Source: Roseibium sediminicola (GTDB lineage: Bacteria > Pseudomonadota > Alphaproteobacteria > Rhizobiales > Stappiaceae). From it: 64,000 nucleotides of DNA. Location: contig NZ_JALNMJ010000004.1 in the NCBI RefSeq assembly GCF_023156505.1, forward strand, positions 124,001-188,000, written 5' to 3'. Shown in pieces: positions 1 to 9,476 of this stretch; position 1 is the stretch's first letter, and every line of letters starts with the position of its first letter. The position numbers and the translations under genes are program-made. Under the pieces are notes generated by a model. That model did no database searches and was not told where the DNA came from. It saw only the letters and a list, made by a program, of their open reading frames with translations.

Positions 1-2789
1 TCGGCGTCTACCGCAACGGCGACCAGACGCCGAACCTGCGCGCCACCCAGGTTGAGCTCTACCAGGGCCTGGAAGCGATCTCGCAGAACCGCTTCCCGTC
101 GCTCGGTTTCGACATCGGCGCTGTCAACGACCTGATGTCGCCGCTGTTCCCGGCCGGCTTCTACTACAAGACCTTCATGTGGCCGAAGTCCTTCTGGGAC
201 CGGGTCTATGAGCCCATCATCCGCGCCGCGGCCGGTCTCGGCAAACCGCCGAAAAACCCGGACCACGATGTCTATGGCAACATCTATGTCCATTGCGACG
301 TCCTGGTCGCAGGCTCCGGCCCGTCTGGTCTGGCGGCCGCTCTTGCGGCAGCGGAAACCGGCGCAAAGGTCATCCTGTGTGACGAACAGGCCGAATTCGG
401 CGGCTCTCTTCTGAGCGAGACCAGCGCCAGCATCGACGGCAAGGATCCGTGTGACTGGGTCGCGGAAACCATCGCCAAGCTGATGACGATGGACAACGTC
501 ACCCTGCTGCCGCGCACCACCGCTTTCGGCTATTTCGCGCATAATTTTGTCGCCCTGGCCGAGCGCGTGACCGAGCACCTCTCCAACCCGGACCCGAAAC
601 TGCCACGCGAACGGCTGTGGCAGGTCCGTGCCAAGGAAGTCGTGATTGCAGCTGGCGCCATCGAACGGCCGATGGTGTTCCCGGAAAACGACCGCCCGGG
701 CATTCTCATGGCCGAATCCGGCCGGACCTATCTCAACCGCTACGGCGTCAAGGTCGGTCACAAGGTTCTGGTCACGACGGCGTGCGACACGGCCTGGCAG
801 GCCGCCTTCGATCTGAAGGACCATGGTGTCGAAGTGGTCGCCATCGCAGACATGCGCGAAACCCCGCCGGCAAACCTGATCTCGATCGCGGAAGCTCGCG
901 GCATCCGCGTGGAAGCCGGCTGTGTCGTCACCGGCACCCTCGGCCGCAAGCGGGTCAAGGGCGCGTTGCTCGGCAAGCTGATGACCTCCGGCAAGGTCGC
1001 CTCGGGTGGCCAGGTCGCCTGCGACGCGATCCTGATGTCCGGTGGCTGGACCCCGACGGTCAGCCTTTATTCCCAATCCCGCGGCAAGGTTGTGTGGGAT
1101 GCGGACAAGGGCGCCTATGTGCCCGGCAAATCCGTCCAGAACGAACGTTCCACGGGCGCTTCCAAAGGCCTCTACGGCCTGCAGGCCACCTTGGAGGACG
1201 GCTACGCGGCCGGCGAGGAAGCCGCCAAGGCGGCCACCGGCAAGTCCGCCAAGATCACCTATTCGGTCGCGACCGGCGGCGAAGCCGGTGCGGGCGGGAC
1301 CCTCGGCGCCCTTCCGCATGACCGCAACGCCGCCCGCGTGAAGGCCTTTGTCGACTACCAGAACGACGTCACCGCGAAGGACGTCAAGCTGGCCGTGCGC
1401 GAAGGCATGCAGTCCATCGAACACATCAAGCGCTACACCACGACCGGCATGGCGACCGACCAGGGACGCCTGTCCAACATGAACGCGCTGCAGATCGCCT
1501 CCGGGGCGCTGGAACGTCCGGTGACGGATGTCGGCCTGACTACCTTCCGCCTGCCGTTCACGCCGACAACCTTCGGCCTGTTCGCCGGTGTCTCGCGCGG
1601 GGATTTCTTCGACCCGGTCCGCAACACCCCGTCCCATGACTGGGTCGTGGCAAACGGTGGCGTCTATGAAGATGTCGGCCAGTGGAAGCGTACCTGGTAT
1701 TTCCCGAAAGACGGCGAAGACATGCACGCCGCCGTCGCCCGGGAATGCAAGACGGCCCGCGAAAGCGTCGGCCTGTTCGATGCCTCCACCCTCGGCAAGA
1801 TCGAGGTGGTCGGTCCGGACGCGGCCGAATTCCTGGAGCGGATGTACACCAACCCGTGGAAGAAACTTGCGCCGGGACGCTGCCGCTACGGCCTGCTCCT
1901 GAACGATGCCGGCTTCATCGTTGATGACGGTGTCATTGGCCGTCTCGCCGAGGACCGCTTCCACGTGACCACCACAACAGGCGGCGCGCCAAGCGTGTTC
2001 GCGACCATGGAAGACTACCTGCAGACCGAATGGCCGGATCTCGATGTCTGGATCACCTCGACCACCGAGCAATTCGCCGTGGCCGCGGTCCAGGGACCGA
2101 AAGCGCGTGAGGTCATCGCCCCCTTCATCGAGGGTGTCGATCTTTCCGCGGAAGCCTTCCCGCATATGAGTGTCGTGGAAGCAACCTTCTGCGGCGTTCC
2201 CTGCCGCCTGTTCCGCATCTCCTTCACCGGCGAACTCGGCTTCGAAATCAACGTGCCGCGCCGCCATGGCAAGATGATGTGGGAAACACTGGCCAAGGAA
2301 ATCGAGAAGCACAACGGTACGGTTTACGGTACCGAGACCATGCATGTGCTGCGTGCCGAAAAGGGCTACATCATTGTCGGCCAGGATACGGACGGCACGG
2401 TGACCCCGCAGGACGCGGGCATGAGCTGGGCCATCGGCAAGAAGAAGCTGGATTTCGTCGGCAAACGCGGTCTGGAGCGGCCGGATCTGGTGGCGGAAAA
2501 CCGCAAGCAGTTCGTCGGTCTCCTGACCAAGGATCCAAAGGTGAAGCTGGAGGAAGGCGCGCAGATCACGGTCGCCGAGAACCCGGCCACCGGCACGCCG
2601 GCCGAAGGCCACGTGACCTCGTCCTATTACAGCCCGGCGCTTGACCGCAACATCGCGCTGGCCATCGTCAAGAACGGTCACGCCCTGGAAGGCAAGACCC
2701 TCTATGTGCCGATGCCCAATGGCAGCATCCCGGTCGAAGTGACCGGTCCGGTGTTCTATGACAAGGAAGGAGCACGGCTCAATGTCTGA
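1..2789 (+). CDS. soxA: Sarcosine oxidase alpha subunit, 5' end outside window
   Basis: Large subunit of heterotetrameric sarcosine oxidase, which oxidises sarcosine to glycine and passes the one-carbon unit to tetrahydrofolate. The reading frame is open from the first complete codon at base 3, so the start lies upstream and at least 928 residues are visible; the family is about 1000 residues. A dinucleotide-binding GSGPSG motif lies near base 315 (NAD-binding Rossmann part). The C-terminal third (from about base 1620) resembles the GcvT/aminomethyltransferase folate-binding module. The missing N-terminus would carry the 2Fe-2S-type domain. The stop codon overlaps the start of soxG by 8 bases, so the two are translationally coupled. 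soxB and soxD are expected just upstream, outside the window. Confidence 0.95.
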   Translation, partial: GVYRNGDQTPNLRATQVELYQGLEAISQNRFPSLGFDIGAVNDLMSPLFPAGFYYKTFMWPKSFWDRVYEPIIRAAAGLGKPPKNPDHDVYGNIYVHCDVLVAGSGPSGLAAALAAAETGAKVILCDEQAEFGGSLLSETSASIDGKDPCDWVAETIAKLMTMDNVTLLPRTTAFGYFAHNFVALAERVTEHLSNPDPKLPRERLWQVRAKEVVIAAGAIERPMVFPENDRPGILMAESGRTYLNRYGVKVGHKVLVTTACDTAWQAAFDLKDHGVEVVAIADMRETPPANLISIAEARGIRVEAGCVVTGTLGRKRVKGALLGKLMTSGKVASGGQVACDAILMSGGWTPTVSLYSQSRGKVVWDADKGAYVPGKSVQNERSTGASKGLYGLQATLEDGYAAGEEAAKAATGKSAKITYSVATGGEAGAGGTLGALPHDRNAARVKAFVDYQNDVTAKDVKLAVREGMQSIEHIKRYTTTGMATDQGRLSNMNALQIASGALERPVTDVGLTTFRLPFTPTTFGLFAGVSRGDFFDPVRNTPSHDWVVANGGVYEDVGQWKRTWYFPKDGEDMHAAVARECKTARESVGLFDASTLGKIEVVGPDAAEFLERMYTNPWKKLAPGRCRYGLLLNDAGFIVDDGVIGRLAEDRFHVTTTTGGAPSVFATMEDYLQTEWPDLDVWITSTTEQFAVAAVQGPKAREVIAPFIEGVDLSAEAFPHMSVVEATFCGVPCRLFRISFTGELGFEINVPRRHGKMMWETLAKEIEKHNGTVYGTETMHVLRAEKGYIIVGQDTDGTVTPQDAGMSWAIGKKKLDFVGKRGLERPDLVAENRKQFVGLLTKDPKVKLEEGAQITVAENPATGTPAEGHVTSSYYSPALDRNIALAIVKNGHALEGKTLYVPMPNGSIPVEVTGPVFYDKEGARLNV

Positions 2790-3357
2790 TCTTCTGGCAA
2801 ACGACCTGATCACGCCGGACGCGGGCGAAGCGCCGCTCCTCGCCCAAGCGGATGTGTCGATCCTGAAAGCGGTGCCGGTGACGCGCCTGTCCTATCGCGG
2901 CCGTGAAGGGTCCCTCAAGGCCGCCGGCAAAGCCTTTGGTGTCGCCCTGCCCGTCCAGCCGCTTTCCAACAGCACAGCCCCGAAACGGGCCGCGCTCTGG
3001 ATGGGACCGGACGAGTGGACGCTTCTGGCTCCCGAAGAGGAGCTGAACGCGGTATTCGAGGCAATCGAGAAAGGTCTTGGCGACACGCCGCATGCCCTCG
3101 TCGACGTGTCCCATCGCTCCCTGGCGGTGATCGTCAGTGGTGCCAAGGCCGAATGGCTGCTCAACACGGGCATCTTCATCGATCTGTCGCTGGAGGCCTT
3201 TCCGGTCGGCACCGTCACCCGGACGATCTTCCACAAGGCACCGGTGATGCTGTGGCGGACGGGGCCGGACACCTTCGTGGTCGAATCCTGGGTGTCGTTC
3301 ATGGATTATGTCTCCGGCCTGCTGGTCCAGGTAGGCCAGGAACTGGCCGCCGCCTGA
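2782..3357 (+). CDS. soxG: Sarcosine oxidase gamma subunit
   Basis: A 191-residue protein, the usual length of SoxG, the smallest subunit of heterotetrameric sarcosine oxidase. I chose the ATG at 2782 rather than the in-frame ATG at 2758 because a purine-rich AAGGAAGGA (2763-2771) sits about 10 bases upstream, and because this start gives the ATG/TGA overlap with soxA that is typical of the operon. The sequence has the family's GcvT-like fold features, including the segment with a Trp-MGPDEW core near residue 75. It is the last gene of the sox operon; the next gene starts 80 bases downstream, behind a large hairpin. Regulation is not visible because the operon promoter is outside the window. 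Confidence 0.93.
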   Translation: MSDLLANDLITPDAGEAPLLAQADVSILKAVPVTRLSYRGREGSLKAAGKAFGVALPVQPLSNSTAPKRAALWMGPDEWTLLAPEEELNAVFEAIEKGLGDTPHALVDVSHRSLAVIVSGAKAEWLLNTGIFIDLSLEAFPVGTVTRTIFHKAPVMLWRTGPDTFVVESWVSFMDYVSGLLVQVGQELAAA

Positions 3358-3395
3358 TGGCCTCCTTCGGGAACACCCGATCTTAACAAAGCCCT

Positions 3396-3432
3396 GCAAT
3401 CCTTGCGAACCAACTGGTTCTGCAAGGATTGC
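3396..3432 (+). promoter_or_regulatory. Long hairpin covering the ribosome binding site of the HD-GYP gene
   Basis: An inverted repeat pairs 3396-3406 (GCAATCCTTGC) with 3422-3432 (GCAAGGATTGC), 11 of 11 bases. An inner repeat pairs GAACCA (3407-3412) with TGGTTC (3415-3420), with one bulged T at 3421. The right arm contains AAGGA (3424-3428), the only plausible ribosome binding site for the ATG at 3438. The structure could hide that site in mRNA, act as a DNA operator, or end soxG transcription, though no T-run follows it. Confidence 0.6.
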
Positions 3433-3437
3433 CGTTC

Positions 3438-4799
3438 ATGTCCGATCTCGTCTCGAAACAGCTGCGACTGGCGGAACTGCTCGGCGCACTCAGCCATGCA
3501 TTGGACATCACGGAAGGCCAGCCCCGCGGTCATTGTGTGCGCTGTTGCTGGATCGGCATTCACGTCGGCCGCCAGATCGGCTTGAGCGAAGCTCAGTTGA
3601 GCGATCTCTACTACACGCTGCTCCTGAAGGACCTCGGCTGCTCCAGCAACGCGGCCAGAATCTGCGAGCTCTATCTCACCGACGACCTGACCTTCAAACA
3701 CGACTACAAGACCATCAGCGACAGCCTGCCGGCCGCGCTGCGGTTCGTGCTGGGCCATACAGGTCTCAAACACGGTTTCGCAGAGCGCGTCCGCGCCATC
3801 GTCAACATCCTGCAAAACGGCGGCGACATCGCCAACGAGATGATCGAGACCAGATGCCAGCGCGGCGCGGATATCGCCCGGCAGATGCATTTCTCGGATT
3901 TGGTGGTCGACGGCATTTTCAGCCTGGACGAACACTGGGACGGCCAGGGACGCCCCATGGGCCTTCAGGGCAAAAGTATCCCTGTGTTCTCGCAAATCGC
4001 TCTGCTGGCCCAGGTTATGGACGTCTTCCAGATCAATTCCGGTCCGGAGAGCGCCCTCAAGGAATTGCGCGAGCGCGCCGGTGGCTGGTTCGATCCAGCC
4101 CTGGTGGAAGCGGCGGAAATCGTCGCCCGCAACCCGACCTTCTGGACCACCTTGAGATCGGACAGGATCGACGCCATCGTTTACGGGCTCGAACCGGCGC
4201 AGAATGTGCGTTTTGCCAGTGAAGACCAGCTCGACGACATCGCGCACGGCTTTGCGCTCGTGATCGACAGCAAGAGCCCGTTTACGGCCGGCCACAGCGA
4301 GCGGGTGACGCTTTATACGGACATGATCGCCGAAGAACTGGGTTACAGCCCCCGTGACCGGCAACTCCTGCGACGCGCCGCCCTGCTGCATGACATCGGC
4401 AAACTCGGCGTCAGCAATTCCGTTCTCGACAAGCCCGGCAAGCTCGATGACCAGGAATGGCAGCAGATCCGCATGCACCCGGTCTATTCCGACGAGATTC
4501 TCTCCCGGATCGAGACCTTCAAGGACCTGTCGCCGATTGCCCGCGGGCATCATGAGAAGCTGGACGGAAGGGGCTATCCGGACGGCCTGACGGCCAGCCG
4601 GATTTCGATGGAGACGCGCATCGTGACGACGGCGGATATTTTCGACGCCCTGACGGCTGAGCGGCCCTATCGCGGCCCGATGTCTTTGCCCAAGGCCCTC
4701 GGGATCATGGAAGAAGACGTCGGACCGGCGCTCGACAAGAAGTGCTTTGACGCCCTGAAACGCGCAACCGAACGCATGGACCAGATCAAGGCTGCCTAA
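3438..4799 (+). CDS. HD-GYP domain protein, probable cyclic-di-GMP phosphodiesterase
   Basis: A 453-residue soluble protein. The C-terminal half is an HD-GYP domain: HD at residues 318-319 (HDIGK context), a downstream HHEKLDGRGYP with GYP at 379-381. The family hydrolyses cyclic-di-GMP with a di- or tri-metal centre. The N-terminal half looks like a second, degenerate HD fold in which the HD dyad is replaced (LLKDLG near residue 65), so it is likely a sensory or dimerising part. No transmembrane segment is seen. The start is the ATG at 3438; an upstream in-frame TTG at 3429 falls inside the hairpin and would use the same AAGGA. The hairpin over that site suggests translational control. Confidence 0.88.
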   Translation: MSDLVSKQLRLAELLGALSHALDITEGQPRGHCVRCCWIGIHVGRQIGLSEAQLSDLYYTLLLKDLGCSSNAARICELYLTDDLTFKHDYKTISDSLPAALRFVLGHTGLKHGFAERVRAIVNILQNGGDIANEMIETRCQRGADIARQMHFSDLVVDGIFSLDEHWDGQGRPMGLQGKSIPVFSQIALLAQVMDVFQINSGPESALKELRERAGGWFDPALVEAAEIVARNPTFWTTLRSDRIDAIVYGLEPAQNVRFASEDQLDDIAHGFALVIDSKSPFTAGHSERVTLYTDMIAEELGYSPRDRQLLRRAALLHDIGKLGVSNSVLDKPGKLDDQEWQQIRMHPVYSDEILSRIETFKDLSPIARGHHEKLDGRGYPDGLTASRISMETRIVTTADIFDALTAERPYRGPMSLPKALGIMEEDVGPALDKKCFDALKRATERMDQIKAA

Positions 4800-4871
4800 A
4801 TTGGCCGCAATTTCCGTGTCAAAGCGCTGTTCCGCTTGCATTCCGCCCCGTTCGCCCGCCAATAGACTGAC

Positions 4872-5597
4872 ATGCTCAAGATCGGTTCCTACAACATCCA
4901 AAAAGCGATCGGCGTCGATGCCCGCCGCCGTCCGGAGCGGACTCTCAAGGTCATACGCGAGCTGGACTGCGATATTCTGGCGCTGCAGGAGGCCGACAAG
5001 CGCTTCGGCCCCCGTGAAAGCACGCTGGATCCCGAAAGCATCCTGGCGGAAACCGATTATCGCCCCGTGCCCTTCGCAACCCGGGACCGGAGCCTTGGCT
5101 GGCACGGCAATGCCATCCTTGTGCGCAACTCGATCGGCATTGTCGATCACCGGCGGATCGACCTGCCCACGCTGGAACCGCGCGGCGCAGTGGCCGCGGA
5201 CCTGGATGTCGGCGGGGAAAAGATCCGGGTCGCCGCGATGCATCTCAGCCTTGTCGGCCATTTCCGCAAGAAGCAGATCACGTCACTGATGCACCAGCTG
5301 CACGAACATCTGGACTATTTGCCGACCGTGCTGATCGGCGATCTCAACGAGTGGCGCGACACTGCCGGCAGCATCAAGCTGTTCGAGCAGCATTACGAAG
5401 TGACAACGCCGGGCAAGAGCTTTCCGAGCCCCCTGCCCGTCGGCAGTCTCGATCGGATCATCACCAGCCCGGAATTCACTGTTGAAAAGGCCGGCGTGCA
5501 CAAGTCCAAAACAGCCCGGGTCGCTTCAGACCACCTGCCGGTCTGGGCACATCTGACCCTGGAACCGGCAGGACATCTGGCCGCCCGCCAGGATTGA
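4872..5597 (+). CDS. Endonuclease/exonuclease/phosphatase family hydrolase
   Basis: A 241-residue single-domain member of the EEP (DNase I-like) superfamily. Visible signature positions are SYNIQK near residue 6, LQEAD near residue 38 (metal-binding Glu), GDLNEW near residue 156 and the terminal SDHLPVWA. The family includes nucleases, inositol-phosphate phosphatases and sphingomyelinases; this short cytosolic form without a signal peptide is usually left as a metal-dependent hydrolase. It follows the HD-GYP gene by 72 bases on the same strand and converges with the phosphate transporter gene, whose stop lies 10 bases away. The substrate is unknown. Confidence 0.85.
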   Translation: MLKIGSYNIQKAIGVDARRRPERTLKVIRELDCDILALQEADKRFGPRESTLDPESILAETDYRPVPFATRDRSLGWHGNAILVRNSIGIVDHRRIDLPTLEPRGAVAADLDVGGEKIRVAAMHLSLVGHFRKKQITSLMHQLHEHLDYLPTVLIGDLNEWRDTAGSIKLFEQHYEVTTPGKSFPSPLPVGSLDRIITSPEFTVEKAGVHKSKTARVASDHLPVWAHLTLEPAGHLAARQD

Positions 5598-5618
5598 TCG
5601 GTACCGGTTAGCCGATCA
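5595..5618 (+). terminator. Hairpin between convergent genes
   Basis: TGATCGG (5595-5601) pairs with CCGATCA (5612-5618) around a 10-base loop. It overlaps the stop codons of both the EEP gene and the converging PiT gene. There is no clear T-run on either strand, so terminator function is only a suggestion. Confidence 0.3.
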
Positions 5619-7101
5619 GCTTGATCATGACAAAATAGAGCGCGCCGGACAGCACGGCGGCTGCCGGCACCGTCACGATCCACGCTGCTATGATGGTCAT
5701 GAAATGCGCCCGGCGCACCAGATGCCGGCGCGCCTGCTCTTCCCGGTTGCGAACCGGGCGAACCTGGGGTCCACCTGCCGCCTGATGCTTGTTGACATAG
5801 TCCAGACGACGTTTGGAGCGCTCGGTATACCACTCCCGGAAGAATCCGACCCCGAACACGGCACCGACCGCGATATGCGTCGAACTGACCGGAAGACCCA
5901 GACCGGAGGCGATGATGACGGTGATCGCTGCGGAGAGCGACACGCAGTAAGCGCGCATCGGGTTCAGCTTGGTGATCTGCTGACCGACCATGTTGATCAG
6001 CTTCGGACCGAACAGCAGCAATCCGAACGAGATGCCAAAAGCGCCAACGGCCATGACCCAGAGCGGGATGCTCACCTTGGTCGCCACTTCGCCAAGCTCG
6101 GCCGTGTGGACGATGGCTGCTAGCGGACCGACCGCATTGGCCACATCGTTGGCGCCGTGGGCAAAGGACAACAGCGCAGCGGAACAGACCAGCGGAACGG
6201 AAAAAAGAATGCGAAGAGACTGGTTCCGGTTTTCAAGTCCCTCGGACTGCCGGCGAATGAAGGGACGGACAAAGAACCATACGGCCAGGCCGACCAGAAA
6301 GCCCAGAAGCAGCGACATCGGCAAATCGATCTTGACGATCTTCTTGAGACCTTTCAGCGCCAGATAGCTGGCGAACGCGCCGGCCATGACGCCGATCAGG
6401 ACCGGCACCCATCTTCGCGCGGCGGCGATCTTGTCGTCCTGGTAGATGATGAAGGACTTGATGAAGGCAAGAAAACCGGCTGCGATCAGCCCGCCGAGAA
6501 AGGGCGATATCACCCAGCTGGCAGCGATGCTGCCCATGGTCACCCAGTTGACCGCGCTGAAACCGGCCGCGGCAATGCCCGCGCCCATGACGCCACCGAC
6601 GATCGAGTGCGTCGTCGATACCGGCGCGCCGATCCAGGTTGCCAGATTGATCCAGAGCGCGGACGACACCAAGGCCGCCATCATCGCGGCCATGAAAACG
6701 GAGGCGCTGGAGATCGATTGCGGGCTGATGATGCCCTTCGAAATCGTTCCGACAACATCGCCGCCGGCAATCAGAGCGCCTGCGCTCTCGAACACCGCCG
6801 CAATGATCAGGGCCGTCACCAAGGTCATGGCGCGCGACCCGACGGCCGGACCGACATTGTTGGCAACGTCGTTGGCGCCGATGTTCAGCGCCATATAGGC
6901 ACCGATGGCCGCTGCGGCGACGATCACAACCGCACCAGGAGCACCGGACATCGAGGCTCTGGCACCGAGTGCGCACAACACTATGAAGACCAGCGCGATA
7001 CCGGGTGCAATCAGGCCGCGCCCGAGAGACCCGGCCGCCTCCTCCATGTAGCTGAACTTGTCGAGATCCTTGTCGAGCGTCGGCTTTTTCAAATTCGGCA
7101 T
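5608..7101 (-). CDS. PiT-family inorganic phosphate transporter (copy 1)
   Basis: A 497-residue inner-membrane protein of the PiT family (low-affinity, proton- or sodium-coupled phosphate symport). It carries the two inverted family signatures, GANDVANNVGP near residue 77 and HGANDVANAVGP near residue 318, each within a hydrophobic half. The N-terminus (LDKDLDKFSYMEEAAGSLGRG) closely matches that of the second PiT protein at 7872-9386, showing that they are paralogues from a duplication. The ATG at 7101 is the natural start. It lies 121 bases downstream of a Nudix gene on the same strand, as does copy 2, so the transcription order is Nudix-PiT-Nudix-PiT. I see no convincing Pho box. Confidence 0.93.
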   Translation of the reverse strand: MPNLKKPTLDKDLDKFSYMEEAAGSLGRGLIAPGIALVFIVLCALGARASMSGAPGAVVIVAAAAIGAYMALNIGANDVANNVGPAVGSRAMTLVTALIIAAVFESAGALIAGGDVVGTISKGIISPQSISSASVFMAAMMAALVSSALWINLATWIGAPVSTTHSIVGGVMGAGIAAAGFSAVNWVTMGSIAASWVISPFLGGLIAAGFLAFIKSFIIYQDDKIAAARRWVPVLIGVMAGAFASYLALKGLKKIVKIDLPMSLLLGFLVGLAVWFFVRPFIRRQSEGLENRNQSLRILFSVPLVCSAALLSFAHGANDVANAVGPLAAIVHTAELGEVATKVSIPLWVMAVGAFGISFGLLLFGPKLINMVGQQITKLNPMRAYCVSLSAAITVIIASGLGLPVSSTHIAVGAVFGVGFFREWYTERSKRRLDYVNKHQAAGGPQVRPVRNREEQARRHLVRRAHFMTIIAAWIVTVPAAAVLSGALYFVMIKLIG

Positions 7102-7222
7102 GACAGTCCAGTTCGCGGCTTACCGGCATCCCATCGGGAATGCCGGACGGTCTCGGTTGGCGATTGCCATAAACAATCGCTCCAAAAGGTCAACCGGAAC
7201 TGCGTGAATTGGACGATTTTTC

Positions 7223-7708
7223 TTAGCCGTACAAGTGTTCGAGTTTGCGGAACACGTCTGCCAGACCAGAATCATTGGTAATTTTGATAGCTTCCTCGAT
7301 GGAAACCCAGCGACTGTCCCGTTCCGCCGAATCCGGAAATTCCTCGGCAACGCTGTCTACATCGACAAGAAACACAAGAATTTCCGTCCGGATCTTCAAT
7401 CCGGCCTCACCGCCCTTGTAGGAAGAAAAGCTGGCAAAGGGATTCTTGTGAACTCTGCCGACCACACCGGCTTCCTCGAACGCTTCAATCGCCGCGGTTC
7501 GGTGAGCCCGGTGCGACAGGATCGGCCATCCCTTCGGCAGGATCCAGCGACGGGTCGACTTGGACGTGACCAGCAGAACCTCCGCCCGACCATCACGCAT
7601 CCGGTGACAAAGCGCCGCGATCTGCAACCGTGCCGGCCGGCGAAACATCGCGAACACGCTTTGCAGGAAGGAGGGACGGTAGTCGGGACCTGAATACGAA
7701 AAAGCCAT
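7223..7708 (-). CDS. Nudix hydrolase, DIPP-like (copy 1)
   Basis: A 161-residue Nudix hydrolase. The box region reads LPKGWP, then about ten residues, then IEAFEEAGV, so the catalytic EE pair and closing Gly are present while the Arg of the usual REUXEE is replaced by Ile. The LPKGWP entry and tail resemble diphosphoinositol-polyphosphate/diadenosine-polyphosphate hydrolases (DIPP type) rather than MutT. The start is supported by AAGGA 5 bases upstream of the ATG. It sits directly upstream of PiT copy 1 and has a same-length paralogue at 9529-10014. The context suggests a role in turnover of a phosphate-rich signal or store linked to phosphate uptake; that is inference. Confidence 0.87.
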   Translation of the reverse strand: MAFSYSGPDYRPSFLQSVFAMFRRPARLQIAALCHRMRDGRAEVLLVTSKSTRRWILPKGWPILSHRAHRTAAIEAFEEAGVVGRVHKNPFASFSSYKGGEAGLKIRTEILVFLVDVDSVAEEFPDSAERDSRWVSIEEAIKITNDSGLADVFRKLEHLYG

Positions 7709-7871
7709 GATGTCCTTACGAATGCGTTGGTCTTCAACCTGAAGGGTATCAGAAATACGCCGTCAAACAAATGCACTGAGTGCTCATTTTAGTCAAAAAC
7801 ACTTACGCTGGCGTCAGCGGCAGCTCTCTTCGGGAACATCGGAACCTGTCAACGGACCTCGCCAGGGCACG

Positions 7872-9386
7872 TCAGCTGACCGACATCACCAGGCTCAACA
7901 GATGAAACAGTCCCGCCGCAAGGAGGGCCGCAGCCGGCACCGTCACGGCCCAGGCCGCGACGATCGTGAGCAGGTTGGAGCGGCGGACGAGCAGCCTGCG
8001 TCGGCGTTCTTCCCGGTTCTTGAGCATCTTGCGCGGCTTCATGACGCCGTTTTCCGCGTAATATCTGTTGCGGTACCATTCCCGGTAAAAACCGACACCG
8101 AACAAGGCGCCAACTGCGATATGCGTCGACGATACCGGCAAGCCGAGCGCGGACGCTCCCAGAACCGTGGATGCCGTTGCCAGCGTGATGCAAAACGCCC
8201 GTACCGGATTCAGCTTGGTGATCTTCTTGCCGACAACCGTGATCAACCGGCGGCCGAACAGCAAAAGACCTGCAGAGATCCCGAAGGCACCGACGGCGCT
8301 CACCCAAAGCGGAACAACCGGATTAAGGGCTCCCAGATACCAGAACACCAGATCCGGAAAGTCGGTCGAAAGACTGAGAACGATCGCGGCAAGAGGCCCA
8401 ATCGCATTCGCCACGTCATTGGCGCCATGGGCAAAGGACAACAGCCCTGCGGTCACCATGAGAGGAACGGCAAACAGGTTTCTGAGGGCGCGCGCGCTGT
8501 CTTCCGTCATGACGGTCTGCGCCATGACCAGCCGCCGGTAGAGCGACCAGATCAACAGTCCGACCAGGACTGAAAGACCGGGCGACAGTCCGTCAGGAAG
8601 CGTGAAGAAACGACTGGAGGTCTTCAGGAGAATGAACGCCGTGAAAGTCGCCCCCATCAGACCGAGCAGGATCGGCAACCAAAAACGGGCCGCAGCAATC
8701 CTGTTGGCCGTATAAACGACACGGGCGTTGATAAACGCCATGAGACAGGCGCCGATCAGCCCGCCCAGCACGGGCGAAAACACCCAGGACGCAGCGATAA
8801 CGGAGACCGTTGTCCAGTTGATCGCACCGAAACTGCTTGCCGCGATCCCGGCCCCGACCACGCCGCCAATGATTGAATGTGTCGTTGACACCGGCGCGCC
8901 GATCAGCGTTGCGAAGTTGATCCAGAGCGCGGCAGCGGCCATCGCCGTCAGCATGGCCTGCATGAAGACAAAGTTGTGCGGAACGTCTGCCGGGCTCAGG
9001 ATCTGGCTGGAAACAGTCGTCACGACGCTGCCACCCGCCAGCAGCGCGCCGGCACTTTCGCAGATCGCCGCGAGGATGAGCGCGCCCCCAAGAGTGATCA
9101 CACGCGCGCCGACGGCGGGACTGACATTGTTGGCGACGTCATTCGCCCCGATGTTGAGCGCCATGTAACCGCCGATCGCGCTGGCGGATACCAGGATCAG
9201 CATGTCCGAAACATCGGTCGACACGATCTGGGTTGCTGCAACGGCGGCGCACAGCCCCAGAAAGATGACGGCGAGGCCGAGCCCCGTCAGCCGTCGCCCC
9301 ATCGCTTCGGCGGCGTCGCTCAAAAATCCAAGTCTGTCGAGGTCCTTGTCCAGAGCCTTTGGTTTAAGGTCTCTGTTCGTCAGCAC
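7872..9386 (-). CDS. PiT-family inorganic phosphate transporter (copy 2)
   Basis: A 504-residue paralogue of the PiT protein at 5608-7101, with the same N-terminal LDKDLDRLGFLSDAAEAMGRR segment, GANDVANNVSP near residue 96 and HGANDVANAIGP near residue 330. Extra residues near position 355 (VLSLSTDFPDLVFWYLGALNPV) separate it from copy 1, so the duplication is not recent. The start codon is a GTG at 9386 with GAGG eight bases upstream; no ATG suits. It is preceded by a hairpin (9477-9505) and by Nudix copy 2. The role is low-affinity phosphate uptake at the inner membrane; the two copies may differ in affinity or expression. Confidence 0.92.
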   Translation of the reverse strand: MLTNRDLKPKALDKDLDRLGFLSDAAEAMGRRLTGLGLAVIFLGLCAAVAATQIVSTDVSDMLILVSASAIGGYMALNIGANDVANNVSPAVGARVITLGGALILAAICESAGALLAGGSVVTTVSSQILSPADVPHNFVFMQAMLTAMAAAALWINFATLIGAPVSTTHSIIGGVVGAGIAASSFGAINWTTVSVIAASWVFSPVLGGLIGACLMAFINARVVYTANRIAAARFWLPILLGLMGATFTAFILLKTSSRFFTLPDGLSPGLSVLVGLLIWSLYRRLVMAQTVMTEDSARALRNLFAVPLMVTAGLLSFAHGANDVANAIGPLAAIVLSLSTDFPDLVFWYLGALNPVVPLWVSAVGAFGISAGLLLFGRRLITVVGKKITKLNPVRAFCITLATASTVLGASALGLPVSSTHIAVGALFGVGFYREWYRNRYYAENGVMKPRKMLKNREERRRRLLVRRSNLLTIVAAWAVTVPAAALLAAGLFHLLSLVMSVS

Positions 9387-9476
9387 GCAGTCGGCCTCAC
9401 CGTTCTTCCATTCTTTTTACAAGGCCCACATCGGGCTAAACATCTTCAGGTCGCAAAACCCACAGTTGCATATTTA

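Noticed and set aside
3306-5261. A 651-codon open frame on the minus strand opposite soxG, HD-GYP and EEP genes
   Set aside because: It lies antisense to three genes with clear family motifs; its translation is low-complexity in the way typical of shadows of GC-rich genes and has no motif of its own.
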